DNA of 64,000 bases from positions 3,297,473 to 3,361,472 of the forward strand of contig NZ_JABEKT010000001.1 in the NCBI RefSeq assembly GCF_013283195.1, read 5' to 3'. Origin of the DNA: Ensifer adhaerens. GTDB lineage: Bacteria; Pseudomonadota; Alphaproteobacteria; Rhizobiales; Rhizobiaceae. Below, one piece after another: positions 37,142 to 45,268 of this stretch. Position 1 is the first letter of the stretch. Every line of letters begins with the position of its first letter. The position numbers and the translations under genes are program-made. The notes under the pieces were generated by a model. That model did not search any database and was not told the origin of the DNA. It was given only the letters and a program-made list of their open reading frames with translations.

Positions 37142-38524
37142 ATGGCAAGCTTTGACAGCATCCGGCGCGAGACGGCAGGCCCGGCCGACAACCCGTGGAA
37201 GCGCTTCACCCGCTGGCTGCGCCGGCGGCTGCCGATGGGCCTTTATGCCCGCTCGCTGCTCATCGTCATCATCCCGATGGTCCTCCTTCAGTCGGTCGTC
37301 GCCTTCGTCTTCATGGAGCGGCACTGGCAATTGGTGACGCAGCGCCTGTCGGCCGCTGTCACCGGCGATGTCGCCGCGATCGTCGATCTCATCGCCACCT
37401 TCCCTGCCGATCGCGATATCTCGGAAATCGTCCGCATCGCCCGCGATCAGCTCGATCTCAGCATCTCGGTCGAACCGGGCGGCGAACTGCCGCCGCCGCG
37501 GCCCAAACCCTTTTTCGAGATCCTCGATCAGATCCTGAGCGAGGAGATTTCCAACCAGATCCGCCGCCCCTTCTGGATCGATACCGTCGGCAATTCCAAT
37601 CTCGTCGAAATCCGCATCAAGCTCGACGATGGCCGCATGCTGCGCGTCTATGCCCGCCGCAACCAGGCCTATGCTTCCAACACCCATATCTTCATCGTCT
37701 GGATGGTCGCCGCTTCTCTGGTGCTTCTGTCGATCGCCATCCTCTTCCTGCGTGGGCAGATCCGACCAATCCTGGCCCTGACCAAAGCCGCGGAAGCCTT
37801 CGGCAAGGGCCAGAAGATCGACGATTTCGCCCCGCGCGGCGCCGTCGAAATCCGCCGCGCCGGCCTCGCCTTCATCCAGATGCGCGAGCGTATCGAACGC
37901 CAGATCGAGCAGCGCACCGCCATGCTCACCGGCGTCAGCCACGATCTGCGCACGATCCTCACCCGCTTCCGGCTGCAGCTGGCGCTTGCCGGCAACAACC
38001 CGGATCTCGACAGCCTCAACCAGGATGTCGACGATATGCAGAACATGCTCGAAGGCTATCTGGCGTTTGCGCGCGGAGAGGCGGAGGAAGACGTCGGGCA
38101 ACTGAAGCTCAGTGACCTGATGACGCGCCTTGCCGTCGAAGCGGAGCTGCACGGCAAGACGCTGACGACATCCATCGAGGGCGAGGACGAGGTCCGCGTC
38201 CGGCCGAACGCCTTCACGCGCCTTGTCGCCAATCTCGCCTCCAACGCCTATCGCTACGCCAACCGCGTCAACATCGACGCGCGCCACAGCGCCAAATGGG
38301 TGACGATCACCGTCGACGACGACGGCCCCGGCATTCCCGAACGCTCGCGCGAGGACGTGTTCAAGCCGTTCTTCCGCCTGGACGAGGCCCGCAATCTCGA
38401 CAGTTCCGGAACCGGCCTGGGTCTCGCGATCGCCCGCGACATCGCCCGCAGCCACGGCGGCAATGTCACGCTCGGCGACAGCCCGCTTGGCGGTCTGAGA
38501 GCAATTGTGCGCGTGCCGGCGTGA
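37142..38524 (+). CDS. EnvZ-like sensor histidine kinase
   Basis: This is a 460-residue inner-membrane kinase. The first transmembrane helix lies at about 37-57, a periplasmic sensor of about 120 residues follows, and a second helix lies at about 181-203. HAMP (RPILALTKAAEAFGKGQ) leads to the H-box VSHDLRT with H267, N-box NLASNAYRYA, G1 DDDGPGIP and G2 GTGLGLAI. The H-box is of the HDLR type typical of the EnvZ/PetB-like subgroup. No strong ribosome site is seen. A 10-codon frame (MSVAETDGKL) at 37121-37153 overlaps the start and could couple translation. It most likely phosphorylates the preceding regulator. Confidence 0.93.
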   Translation: MASFDSIRRETAGPADNPWKRFTRWLRRRLPMGLYARSLLIVIIPMVLLQSVVAFVFMERHWQLVTQRLSAAVTGDVAAIVDLIATFPADRDISEIVRIARDQLDLSISVEPGGELPPPRPKPFFEILDQILSEEISNQIRRPFWIDTVGNSNLVEIRIKLDDGRMLRVYARRNQAYASNTHIFIVWMVAASLVLLSIAILFLRGQIRPILALTKAAEAFGKGQKIDDFAPRGAVEIRRAGLAFIQMRERIERQIEQRTAMLTGVSHDLRTILTRFRLQLALAGNNPDLDSLNQDVDDMQNMLEGYLAFARGEAEEDVGQLKLSDLMTRLAVEAELHGKTLTTSIEGEDEVRVRPNAFTRLVANLASNAYRYANRVNIDARHSAKWVTITVDDDGPGIPERSREDVFKPFFRLDEARNLDSSGTGLGLAIARDIARSHGGNVTLGDSPLGGLRAIVRVPA

Positions 38525-38583
38525 CCATCCCTGTTTCGGCAACAGCTTCGTTTACACATGCCAAGCCTGAGGAGACGCCGGAC

Positions 38584-39087
38584 GTGCCCGACACTTTAGA
38601 CTGGGACGATTGGGAGCAGCGGCTGGCCCTGCATTGGGCCGATTTCGGCCGCATCGATGCAGGAATGTTCGTCGAGCGGCTCGACGCGCTGGCGGCGGAG
38701 TTGCCCCACGGCGACCCTGTCGGCCTCTTCGAGCGCGCCTCGGCTCAGGATTCCCTCGGACACGAGGCGAATGCCGCCCCCCTCTACCGCCAGGCGCTTG
38801 CCGGCGGTCTCACGGGTATTCGCCGTCGCCGCGCGACCATTCAGCTTGCAAGCACACTTCGCAATCTCGGGCAGATCGACGAGAGCATAACCTTGTTGGA
38901 AGCCGAGCGCACGATGCCGTCGGACGACCTCGATGATGCCGTCGCCGCCTTTCTCGCGCTCTCGCTCGTCGATGCAGGGCGGGCGCCCGAAGCAGCAGGT
39001 TTGGCGCTCGGCCGGCTGGCGCGTCACCTGCCCCGCTACAATGGCTCACTCAGGCGCTACGCCGACGCGTTGTTGCCGGACGTATGA
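38584..39087 (+). CDS. Tetratricopeptide-repeat protein
   Basis: This 167-residue cytoplasmic protein has TPR-type helices: AQDSLGHEANAAPLYRQALAGGLTGIRRRRATIQLASTLRNLGQIDESITLLEAE and DLDDAVAAFLALSLVDAGRAPEAAGLAL. A GTG start at 38584 with GGAG upstream is favoured over the GTG at 38521 that overlaps the kinase stop. If the latter is used, the protein would have 21 more residues and be translationally coupled. It resembles the TPR_5 (tetratrico-peptide) family and is probably a scaffold. Its location behind the kinase gene suggests co-expression, with no proof of interaction. Confidence 0.8.
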   Translation: MPDTLDWDDWEQRLALHWADFGRIDAGMFVERLDALAAELPHGDPVGLFERASAQDSLGHEANAAPLYRQALAGGLTGIRRRRATIQLASTLRNLGQIDESITLLEAERTMPSDDLDDAVAAFLALSLVDAGRAPEAAGLALGRLARHLPRYNGSLRRYADALLPDV

Positions 39088-39111
39088 GCGACACAGAGCG
39101 AACTCGGCTCG

Positions 39112-39675
39112 CTAGCGCGTATAGATGGAAACCAGGCCACGCCGCTCGTTGAAGCGATGCCACGCATCGATGCGACGCGGGTGCCGTGCGCGCATGGCAT
39201 CGAGCGGAGCAAGCAGCCGGCCTTCGCGACCGAGCGATGCATCGAGGATTTCGATGATCCTGCGGTTCGGCCAAGGCTTTCTGGTAATCGTCAGCAGCGC
39301 GCGGAAAGCCTCGTCCTCGCGGCCGGCACCGAGCTGGTGGGCGATCAGGCCGTAGGCAAAGGCGGTCGACCGGCTGACGCCGGCGTGGCAATGCACCAGA
39401 ATGCGGCTCGACGCATCGTCGGCGGCCGGCCGCATCGCTTCGAACACTTCAAGGACCAGATCCGGGAAGTGCTGTGTGGCGACGACGTTTTCCTGGTCGC
39501 GCATGCGCACGACGCGGTGGCTTGCGTCAGCGATGACAGGCACGTCTGTCTCGGGCAATTCCGGATCGAGCAGCGAGAGGACATGACTGGCACGCCAGTC
39601 GCGCGCCGCGTCGGATGCACGCCAAAGGCAGGAGACCTTCACGCGCTCGGGTATCAGATCAACATGGATTGTCAT
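39112..39675 (-). CDS. Protein tyrosine/dual-specificity phosphatase-like protein
   Basis: This 187-residue protein carries the cysteine-phosphatase loop HCHAGVSRS (about 95-103), matching HC-x5-R-[ST], with an upstream aspartate-containing WPGP-like loop region and LSLLDPELPET. The P-loop residues are intact, so it is probably active. Substrate could be protein phosphotyrosine, phosphoinositide or another phosphoester. It is the last of a minus-strand series after csaA (4-base gap) and proC, which suggests one operon. The link to proline synthesis or tRNA binding is not understood. Confidence 0.85.
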   Translation of the reverse strand: MTIHVDLIPERVKVSCLWRASDAARDWRASHVLSLLDPELPETDVPVIADASHRVVRMRDQENVVATQHFPDLVLEVFEAMRPAADDASSRILVHCHAGVSRSTAFAYGLIAHQLGAGREDEAFRALLTITRKPWPNRRIIEILDASLGREGRLLAPLDAMRARHPRRIDAWHRFNERRGLVSIYTR

Positions 39676-39679
39676 CAGG

Positions 39680-40021
39680 TCACATCAGCTTTCCGCCGTT
39701 GGGGATCGGCTTGTCGATGGCAGCCAGCACGATCGCGCCGGCCTCGTCTTCAAAGCCCAGCGTCAGGACCTCGGAACGGACAGGGCCGATCTGGCGTGGC
39801 GGAAAATTGACCACCGCCATGATCTGCCGGCCGATGAGATCCTCGGGCTGGTAGTGCACGGTGATCTGCGCTGATGACTTTTTTATGCCGATCTCGGGGC
39901 CGAAATCGATCTTCAGCTTGTAGGCCGGTTTGCGCGCCTCGGGGAAAGCCTCGGCTTCGATGATGGTACCGACTCGAATATCGACGCGTTCGAAATCTGG
40001 AAAAGTAATCGTTTCCGACAT
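39680..40021 (-). CDS. csaA: tRNA-binding protein, CsaA-like
   Basis: This is a 113-residue stand-alone tRNA-binding OB domain (as in MetRS and Trbp111 tails). It contains FPDFERVDIRVGTIIEAEAFPEARKPAYKLKIDFG and FPPRQIGPVRSEVLTLGFED, and ends NGGKLM, the CsaA signature. In Bacillus subtilis CsaA has chaperone-like secretion activity; in others it binds tRNA. Length and the KLKIDFGPE block support CsaA over a truncated synthetase. It lies 15 bases after proC and four bases before the phosphatase on the same strand. Confidence 0.92.
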   Translation of the reverse strand: MSETITFPDFERVDIRVGTIIEAEAFPEARKPAYKLKIDFGPEIGIKKSSAQITVHYQPEDLIGRQIMAVVNFPPRQIGPVRSEVLTLGFEDEAGAIVLAAIDKPIPNGGKLM

Positions 40022-40036
40022 GACAATGCTCTGGAA

Positions 40037-40855
40037 TTATCCGGCCAGTTCCTCGGCGCGCTGACGCGCAGCGGCGATGGCCTTATCGAAAAGCGGCTGC
40101 ATGCCGTCATCGGCCATCAGCACCGCGAGGGCTGCGGCGGTTGTGCCACCGGGCGATGTTACGTTCTGGCGCAGCTTCGAAGCGTCGTCGGGGGACTGAT
40201 GAAGCAGTTCACCAGCCCCCGCGACGGTTTCCCGCGCGAGCCGCATGGCGAGGTCCGCCTGGAGACCGGCCTTACGCCCGGCCTCCGCCATGCACTCGAC
40301 GAGGTAGAAGACATAGGCCGGGCCACTGCCGGAAACGGCGGTGACGGCATCGATATCGGCTTCGGTCTCGACCCACTCGACCGGGCCGCTGACCTTGAGG
40401 AGATCGTGCACCTGGCTGCGCTGTGCCGCGCTGACGCGGGCATTGGCAAAGGCGCCGGTGACACCGCGGCCGATCATGGCCGGCGTGTTGGGCATGGCTC
40501 GCACCGTGGCGGCGGCACCCAGATGGCTTTCGATGAAGGCAAGCGTCTTGCCGGCCGCGACCGAGACGATGACCGTGCTCGCACCAACCAGCGTCTTCAG
40601 CGGCGGCAGCACCGCTTCCATGACCTGCGGCTTGACGGCAATGAAGATGACCGCAGCCTCGATGCCTTCAGGGGCAGAGGTCGCGTGGCGGACGCCATTG
40701 TCGGCGATCAGCTGTGCCATCGCCGGCGGCGGGCCGGGATCGATCACCAGAATGTCGGCGCCCTTGACGCCGCTCTTCAACCAGCCGCTGAGCATGGCGC
40801 CGCCCATGTTGCCGGCGCCGATGAGAACGATGGGACCGGAAGCGACGGCAGTCAT
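40037..40855 (-). CDS. proC: Pyrroline-5-carboxylate reductase
   Basis: This 272-residue enzyme reduces pyrroline-5-carboxylate to proline with NAD(P)H. The nucleotide motif GAGNMGG lies at 13-19. FIAVKPQVM and VRAMPNTPAMIGRG follow, and the C-terminal substrate block is DAVTAVSGSGPAYVFYLVE plus NVTSPGGTTAAAL. Length is normal (about 270). Its ATG begins one base after the stop of the YbjN-like gene, so the two are translationally linked. It continues into csaA and the phosphatase. Identity is confident. Confidence 0.96.
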   Translation of the reverse strand: MTAVASGPIVLIGAGNMGGAMLSGWLKSGVKGADILVIDPGPPPAMAQLIADNGVRHATSAPEGIEAAVIFIAVKPQVMEAVLPPLKTLVGASTVIVSVAAGKTLAFIESHLGAAATVRAMPNTPAMIGRGVTGAFANARVSAAQRSQVHDLLKVSGPVEWVETEADIDAVTAVSGSGPAYVFYLVECMAEAGRKAGLQADLAMRLARETVAGAGELLHQSPDDASKLRQNVTSPGGTTAAALAVLMADDGMQPLFDKAIAAARQRAEELAG

Positions 40856-40856
40856 G

Positions 40857-41357
40857 TCAGGCCTCCCCGACCGTTTCGAACAACACCGCGTCGACGGCGC
40901 GCTGCGCATCCATGCCAGACCAGACGACGAACTGGAATGCCTGGAAATAGGATTCGCAGGCATCGAGCGCGCTCGAGAGCAGAACCTCGACCTGCTGGTT
41001 GGTGGGCTCGGCGCCACCGGCGAGCAGCAGCGACTGGCGGAAGATCACGACTTCTTCCTGACGCCACAGATCGAAATGCCCCATGAGCACCTGACCGTTG
41101 ATGTGCGACAGCAGACGGATGACTTCGTTGACGCGGCTGTCGGGAACCTTGATGTCGAAGGCGCAGGCAAGATGCAGCGCCTCGAACTCTTCCATCCACG
41201 AGAAGGACACGTGGTAATCCGCCCACTTGCCTTCGACGGTCATGGCGATCTCGTCCTCGCCCGACCGTTCGAATGACCAGTCATTGGTGGCGGCCACAAA
41301 CTCGATCATATCGACCGGGTTGGACTGACGCTCGATTTCCATTTCCAAAAGGCTCAT
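40857..41357 (-). CDS. YbjN domain-containing protein
   Basis: This is a 166-residue cytoplasmic YbjN-family protein with WSFERSGEDEIAMTVEGKWADYHVSFSWMEEFEALHLACAFDIKVP and VLMGHFDLWRQEEVVIFRQSLLL. The fold resembles type III secretion chaperones, and no ligand is known. It is the first gene of the minus-strand ybjN-proC-csaA-phosphatase run, with proC starting one base after its stop. The family is widespread in alphaproteobacteria next to proC, which suggests a conserved but unexplained association. Confidence 0.9.
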   Translation of the reverse strand: MSLLEMEIERQSNPVDMIEFVAATNDWSFERSGEDEIAMTVEGKWADYHVSFSWMEEFEALHLACAFDIKVPDSRVNEVIRLLSHINGQVLMGHFDLWRQEEVVIFRQSLLLAGGAEPTNQQVEVLLSSALDACESYFQAFQFVVWSGMDAQRAVDAVLFETVGEA

Positions 41358-41543
41358 GCATCACCCTAGTAGGCGCGACACAGGCGCGCGTTATCACGTT
41401 CACAAGACGCAACTCTGCAAACCTGGCACTGAATAAGAACACACTATGATTGCTGAACTCACATCCATCCTGGCTGACTTACCCTGCCTGGAGCTTGTGT
41501 GGTCCGTTTCGAATCATCATTTAAAATCAGTGTATAATGGCGG

Positions 41544-41651
41544 AGTCAGGCTGCCAGCCCCCCGACCCAAAAATAGCCGGGTACAACCGGTTGCGCGTTG
41601 TCATTTCCATTCAGCCCTGATGCTTAAGCGACTCTGGCATAAGGGTTTTTT
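41544..41651 (+). ncRNA. Candidate trans-acting small RNA
   Basis: A promoter-like TATAAT lies at 41533-41538. About 110 bases later comes a terminator-like structure: CCCTGATGC (41615-41623) pairs with GCATAAGGG (41637-41645) with one mismatch, followed by six T. Near the 5' end GGCTGCCAGCC can form a hairpin. No coding frame fits, and flanking genes are on the minus strand. The -35 box is weak and the 5' end uncertain. It is a prediction only; no known family was recognised with confidence. Confidence 0.45.
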
Positions 41652-41737
41652 GCCAGTGTCCACAGGTGGAAAACTTTTCAGGTTTTATTAACCTCCCTGT
41701 GCGGCGTTTCACACCGCCAAGCATATCGACAGCAAAA

Positions 41738-41762
41738 CGCCCGCAGAATCGATCCGCGGGCG
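41738..41762 (-). terminator. Rho-independent terminator of the ubiK-like gene
   Basis: CGCCCGC (41738-41744) pairs perfectly with GCGGGCG (41756-41762), with TTTT following on the minus strand. It lies 42 bases after the stop of the ubiK-like gene. Confidence 0.8.
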
Positions 41763-41803
41763 AAGTAAAAACGTTGAAAAGCCGTTATTTGGCAGGAATC
41801 GCG

Positions 41804-42064
41804 TTACTTGCCGCTTTCGGCGAAACGCGCTTCCAAAGCCTCGATACGCGCCAGCAGCGCGTCGTTTTCCTCGCGCGCCTTGATCGCCATTTCCTTCACC
41901 GCCTCGAATTCCTCGCGCTTGACGACATCGAGCGAATTCATCGCGCGTTCGGCCTGGGCGCGAAAGGCGGTCTCGACTTCGCGGCGCACACCCTGGGCTG
42001 CCCCTGCGGCATCGGTCATCAGCTTGGCAAAATCATCCATGATGCGGTTGGCGCCTGTGCTCAT
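41804..42064 (-). CDS. UbiK-like accessory factor (BMFP family)
   Basis: This 86-residue protein has an N-terminal helix (MDDFAKLMTDAAGAAQGVRREVETAFRAQAERAM) and a C-terminal coiled coil (REEFEAVKEMAIKAREENDALLARIEALEARF), the architecture of the BMFP/YqiC/UbiK family. UbiK assists aerobic ubiquinone biosynthesis in E. coli, and alphaproteobacterial relatives are less studied. The start MSTGAN was chosen over an ATG 15 bases upstream because GGAG precedes it. It is divergent from lgt. Confidence 0.82.
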   Translation of the reverse strand: MSTGANRIMDDFAKLMTDAAGAAQGVRREVETAFRAQAERAMNSLDVVKREEFEAVKEMAIKAREENDALLARIEALEARFAESGK

Positions 42065-42255
42065 CGTCCTGATCTCCATGTTCAGCCGCCGCTTCGCATT
42101 GCGATGCGGTCCTGGTTTTCAGGTAGGGTCAGGCGCGGACGGATGCAAGAAAAATCACCAAACTGTGCCCGGCCACCAGTGGTAACCGGCCTTGACCCCG
42201 CCGGATTCGATCGCCATGTTCCGGCAAAACAACCGGTCCGGAACGAGAAGACATT

Positions 42256-43101
42256 TTGGAAACCATCGCGACCCGCCTCGCCATTCTCCCCTTCCCTGAA
42301 ATCGACCCCGTGATCTTCCAGATCGGCCCGCTTGCCGTCCATTGGTACGGTCTTGCCTATGTCGCCGGTATCCTGATCGGCTGGTACTACGCCCGGCGCC
42401 TGGTTCAGAACACGCCACTCTGGCGCAATGGCGAACCGGCAGCGACGCTGGCGCAGCTCGACGACTTCCTGCTCTGGGCGGCCGGCGGCATCGTGCTTGG
42501 CGGCCGCATCGGCTACATTCTTTTCTACGATCTCGGCTCCGTCCTCGAAAACCCGATCCGGGCGCTGGAGATCTGGAACGGCGGCATGTCGTTCCACGGC
42601 GGCTTTATCGGCACGACGCTGGCGATGATCATCTTTGCGCGCCGCAATGGCATTGCCATCTGGAGCATGTTCGACATCGTCGCGGCCGTGGTGCCGATCG
42701 GCCTGTTCTTCGGCCGCATCGCCAACTTCATCAACGGCGAACTCTGGGGCCGGCTGTCGTCGGCGCCCTGGGCCATGGTGTTTCCGACCGGTGGCCCGTT
42801 TGCCCGCCACCCGAGCCAGCTTTATGAGGCGGCCCTCGAAGGCTTGGTGCTGCTCGCCGTCATCGCCTGGTTCATCTATCGCCGGCATGCGCTGAAATCG
42901 CCTGGCCTTGTCACCGGCATCTTCGTGCTCGGTTATGCGGCGAGCCGCATTTTCGTCGAATTCTTCCGTGAACCGGACGCGCAGATCGGCTATCTTGCCG
43001 GCGGTTGGCTGACCATGGGCATGCTTTTATCGCTGCCGATGGCGCTTGCCGGCATCTGGGCGATTGCCCGGGCACGCCGGGCGGCCGTCGCCGCCGCATA
43101 A
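42256..43101 (+). CDS. lgt: Prolipoprotein diacylglyceryl transferase
   Basis: This 281-residue integral membrane enzyme transfers diacylglycerol from phosphatidylglycerol to the lipobox cysteine of prolipoproteins. Several transmembrane helices are visible, plus the conserved FHGGFIG segment and the signature [14 protein letters not shown] (about 157-170) with HPSQLYEA. It starts with TTG, read as METIATRLA; no strong ribosome site is seen, so the exact start is uncertain. It precedes midA by 12 bases and pgeF further on, the usual alphaproteobacterial cluster. Identity is confident. Confidence 0.96.
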   Translation: METIATRLAILPFPEIDPVIFQIGPLAVHWYGLAYVAGILIGWYYARRLVQNTPLWRNGEPAATLAQLDDFLLWAAGGIVLGGRIGYILFYDLGSVLENPIRALEIWNGGMSFHGGFIGTTLAMIIFARRNGIAIWSMFDIVAAVVPIGLFFGRIANFINGELWGRLSSAPWAMVFPTGGPFARHPSQLYEAALEGLVLLAVIAWFIYRRHALKSPGLVTGIFVLGYAASRIFVEFFREPDAQIGYLAGGWLTMGMLLSLPMALAGIWAIARARRAAVAAA

Positions 43102-43113
43102 CGGGACGGACGC

Positions 43114-44217
43114 ATGACGACACCACTCGCGGACAAAATCAAGACGCTGATCCGGACCAACGGCCCGATCAGCGTTACCGACTATTTCTCGCTGTGCCTG
43201 GCGGACCCGGAGTACGGATATTACCGCGTCCGCGAACCCTTCGGCAAAGCGGGTGACTTCACCACGGCGCCGGAGATCAGCCAGCTTTTCGGCGAGATGA
43301 TCGGCATCTTTCTGGTTCATGCCTGGCAACAGCACGGCACGCCGGAGCAAACAGTGATCGTCGAGATCGGCCCCGGCCGCGGCACGATGATGGAAGACGT
43401 CCTGCGGGTCGTCAGGCGCCTTTCGCCCGAGCTCTATGCCGCCGCCAGCGTGCATCTGGTCGAGACGAGCGATCGGTTGCGAAAGGTCCAGGCGGAGACG
43501 CTGGTGGCCCATGGCAAGAAAGTGCAATGGCACGGCAGTTTCGACACCCTGCCGGAAGGTTTCCTGCTGCTGGCCGCCAACGAGCTTTTCGACGCCATTC
43601 CGATCCGCCAGTTCGTGCGCACACCGCAGGGGTTCCGCGAACGCATGGTCGGCCTTGATGCCGAGGATGAACTGGCGTTTGCGGCTGGCATCGCCGGCAT
43701 CGACCCCACATTGTTGCCATCGCCCCCGCACGCGGCTGCCGAAGGCACGATCTTCGAGATCGCCCCAGCCCGCGACGCCGTCATGGCAGCCCTTTGCGAG
43801 CGGTTGAAGATCGGTGGTGGCACCGCCGTCATCATCGACTACGGATACCTGGCCACCAATTACGGTGACACGCTGCAGGCGCTGCTCGATCACCAGTATG
43901 ACCCGCCACTCGCCAATCCCGGCCGCGCCGATCTCACCAGCCACGTCGATTTCGAGCAACTCGCACGCCGCGCGAAGAACGATGGCCTGCAGATCAACGG
44001 CCTTGTCCACCAGGGCGATTTCCTGATCGGCCTCGGCCTTCTTGAACGTGCCGCAGCACTCGGTCGCGATAAGGATGCCGTGACCCAGGAGGGCATCCGC
44101 CAGGATGTCGAGAGGCTCGCCGGATCCGGCGAAGGCAAGATGGGCGAACTCTTCAAGGTGCTTGCCGTCAGCAGCCCGCCGATCGCGCTTCCGCCGTTCC
44201 GAAAACCCAAGAGCTGA
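43114..44217 (+). CDS. MidA/NDUFAF7-type SAM-dependent methyltransferase
   Basis: This 367-residue protein matches the MidA/NDUFAF7 family. The SAM motif is VIVEIGPGRGTMMEDVLRV (about 84-102), an N-terminal SVTDYFSLCLADPEYGYY segment precedes it, and GDFTTAPEISQLFGEMIG is the family signature. In eukaryotes NDUFAF7 methylates an arginine of complex I subunit NDUFS2; the bacterial target is not established. It starts 12 bases after lgt and shares its strand, as is common in rhizobia. Family certain, substrate inferred. Confidence 0.93.
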   Translation: MTTPLADKIKTLIRTNGPISVTDYFSLCLADPEYGYYRVREPFGKAGDFTTAPEISQLFGEMIGIFLVHAWQQHGTPEQTVIVEIGPGRGTMMEDVLRVVRRLSPELYAAASVHLVETSDRLRKVQAETLVAHGKKVQWHGSFDTLPEGFLLLAANELFDAIPIRQFVRTPQGFRERMVGLDAEDELAFAAGIAGIDPTLLPSPPHAAAEGTIFEIAPARDAVMAALCERLKIGGGTAVIIDYGYLATNYGDTLQALLDHQYDPPLANPGRADLTSHVDFEQLARRAKNDGLQINGLVHQGDFLIGLGLLERAAALGRDKDAVTQEGIRQDVERLAGSGEGKMGELFKVLAVSSPPIALPPFRKPKS

Positions 44218-44472
44218 ATGCACCGGGCGCAGCCGGCCAGATGTAAATTCGCCGGCCGTCCTGGGGTATCCGCAGCACCCATTGCTCCAGGAGTTTGACG
44301 TTCGCCGCCACGGTCAAGGCGCCTCCTTCGGACGGCCCCCCTGTCGTTCGGCAATTGACAGCCCAGCCGTCGCGGGTCAACATCGCGCCGGCAAATCAGC
44401 CGCCATTCACCGGGCCGCACGTGCCCCCAACCCCATTTGAAACTCACGTCAAAGCAAAGGGCGAAGACACCG

Positions 44473-45267
44473 ATGCAGCACGATGCCGCGCTTTCCCCCG
44501 TGCAGAGCTCGCTCTTCAGCGACAAAGCCGGTCCGGCGATCGCACATGGTTATTTCACCCGCCAAGGCGGCGTTTCCCAAGGGATCTATCGCGGTCTGAA
44601 TGTCGGCCTCGGCTCGAACGACGACAAGGCCAGGGTCGGTGAAAACCGCGCCCGCGTCAGCCGCTGGTTCGGCGCCGATCCGGAACGGCTCGCCACCGTC
44701 CATCAGGTCCATTCTCCCGATGCGGTCGTCGTCGACGACAGCTACAACGGCAGCCGGCCGGATGCCGACGCGCTGGTGACGGCAACGCCCGGTGTGGTGC
44801 TTGGCGTGCTCTCGGCCGATTGCGGGCCGATCCTGTTTGCGGACGCCGACGCCGGCGTCATCGGCGCCGCCCATGCCGGCTGGAAGGGCGCGCTTGGCGG
44901 CGTGCTCGAAAGCACCATCGAGGCGATGCTGACGCTCGGTGCGCGTCGCAGCCACATCGTTGCTTGTCTCGGCCCCTCGATCAGCCGGCGCAACTACGAA
45001 GTCGGCGCCGAGTTCGTCGGCCGGTTCCTCGCGACCGATGGCAGCTATGACAAGTTCTTCGGCCCATCGGAGCGCGATGGGCACGCGATGTTCGACTTGC
45101 CCGGCCTGACGATTGCGCGCCTGACGGCTGCCGGCGTTACCGCCGAAAACCTCGACATCTGCACCTATGCCGACGAGGACCGCTTCTTCTCCTACCGTCG
45201 CACCACGCATCGGCAGGAGCCGGACTACGGCCGGCAGATATCTGCAATTTGCATACGGGAGAGCTGA
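44473..45267 (+). CDS. pgeF: Peptidoglycan editing factor PgeF / YfiH laccase-domain protein
   Basis: This 264-residue protein has the YfiH (DUF152) copper/zinc site: H80 in VHQVHSPD, C117 in SADCGPIL and H134 in AAHAGWKGA. In E. coli YfiH removes misincorporated amino acids from peptidoglycan precursors; relatives also act as purine nucleosidase or laccase. The start MQHDAAL was chosen as the family start; an upstream ATG in the same frame is 36 bases away. It follows midA after 255 bases and precedes the M24-like gene by one base, so those two are co-translated. Confidence 0.94.
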   Translation: MQHDAALSPVQSSLFSDKAGPAIAHGYFTRQGGVSQGIYRGLNVGLGSNDDKARVGENRARVSRWFGADPERLATVHQVHSPDAVVVDDSYNGSRPDADALVTATPGVVLGVLSADCGPILFADADAGVIGAAHAGWKGALGGVLESTIEAMLTLGARRSHIVACLGPSISRRNYEVGAEFVGRFLATDGSYDKFFGPSERDGHAMFDLPGLTIARLTAAGVTAENLDICTYADEDRFFSYRRTTHRQEPDYGRQISAICIRES

Positions 45268-45268
45268 A

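Larger units (their letters stand above)
41358..41803. other. Intergenic region between the ybjN-like and ubiK-like genes
   Basis: This 446-base AT-rich gap lies between two minus-strand genes. It contains the candidate sRNA described at 41544-41651 on the plus strand and the ubiK-like terminator at 41738-41762. No protein gene is supported in it. Confidence 0.6.

Noticed and set aside
37121-37153. Ten-codon leader (MSVAETDGKL) overlapping the kinase start
   Set aside because: It may couple translation, but its ribosome site is poor and ten codons are easily found by chance; kept only as a remark in the kinase entry.
41544-41651. Identification of the candidate sRNA as 6S, SRP, tmRNA or AbcR RNA
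   Set aside because: None of the hallmark motifs or neighbouring genes of those RNAs is present.
44168-44383. Minus-strand frame of about 71 codons between midA and pgeF, with GGAGG before an internal TTG
   Set aside because: It overlaps the end of midA, has no family and the translation is plausible only in part; I could not separate it from chance, though conservation would change this view.
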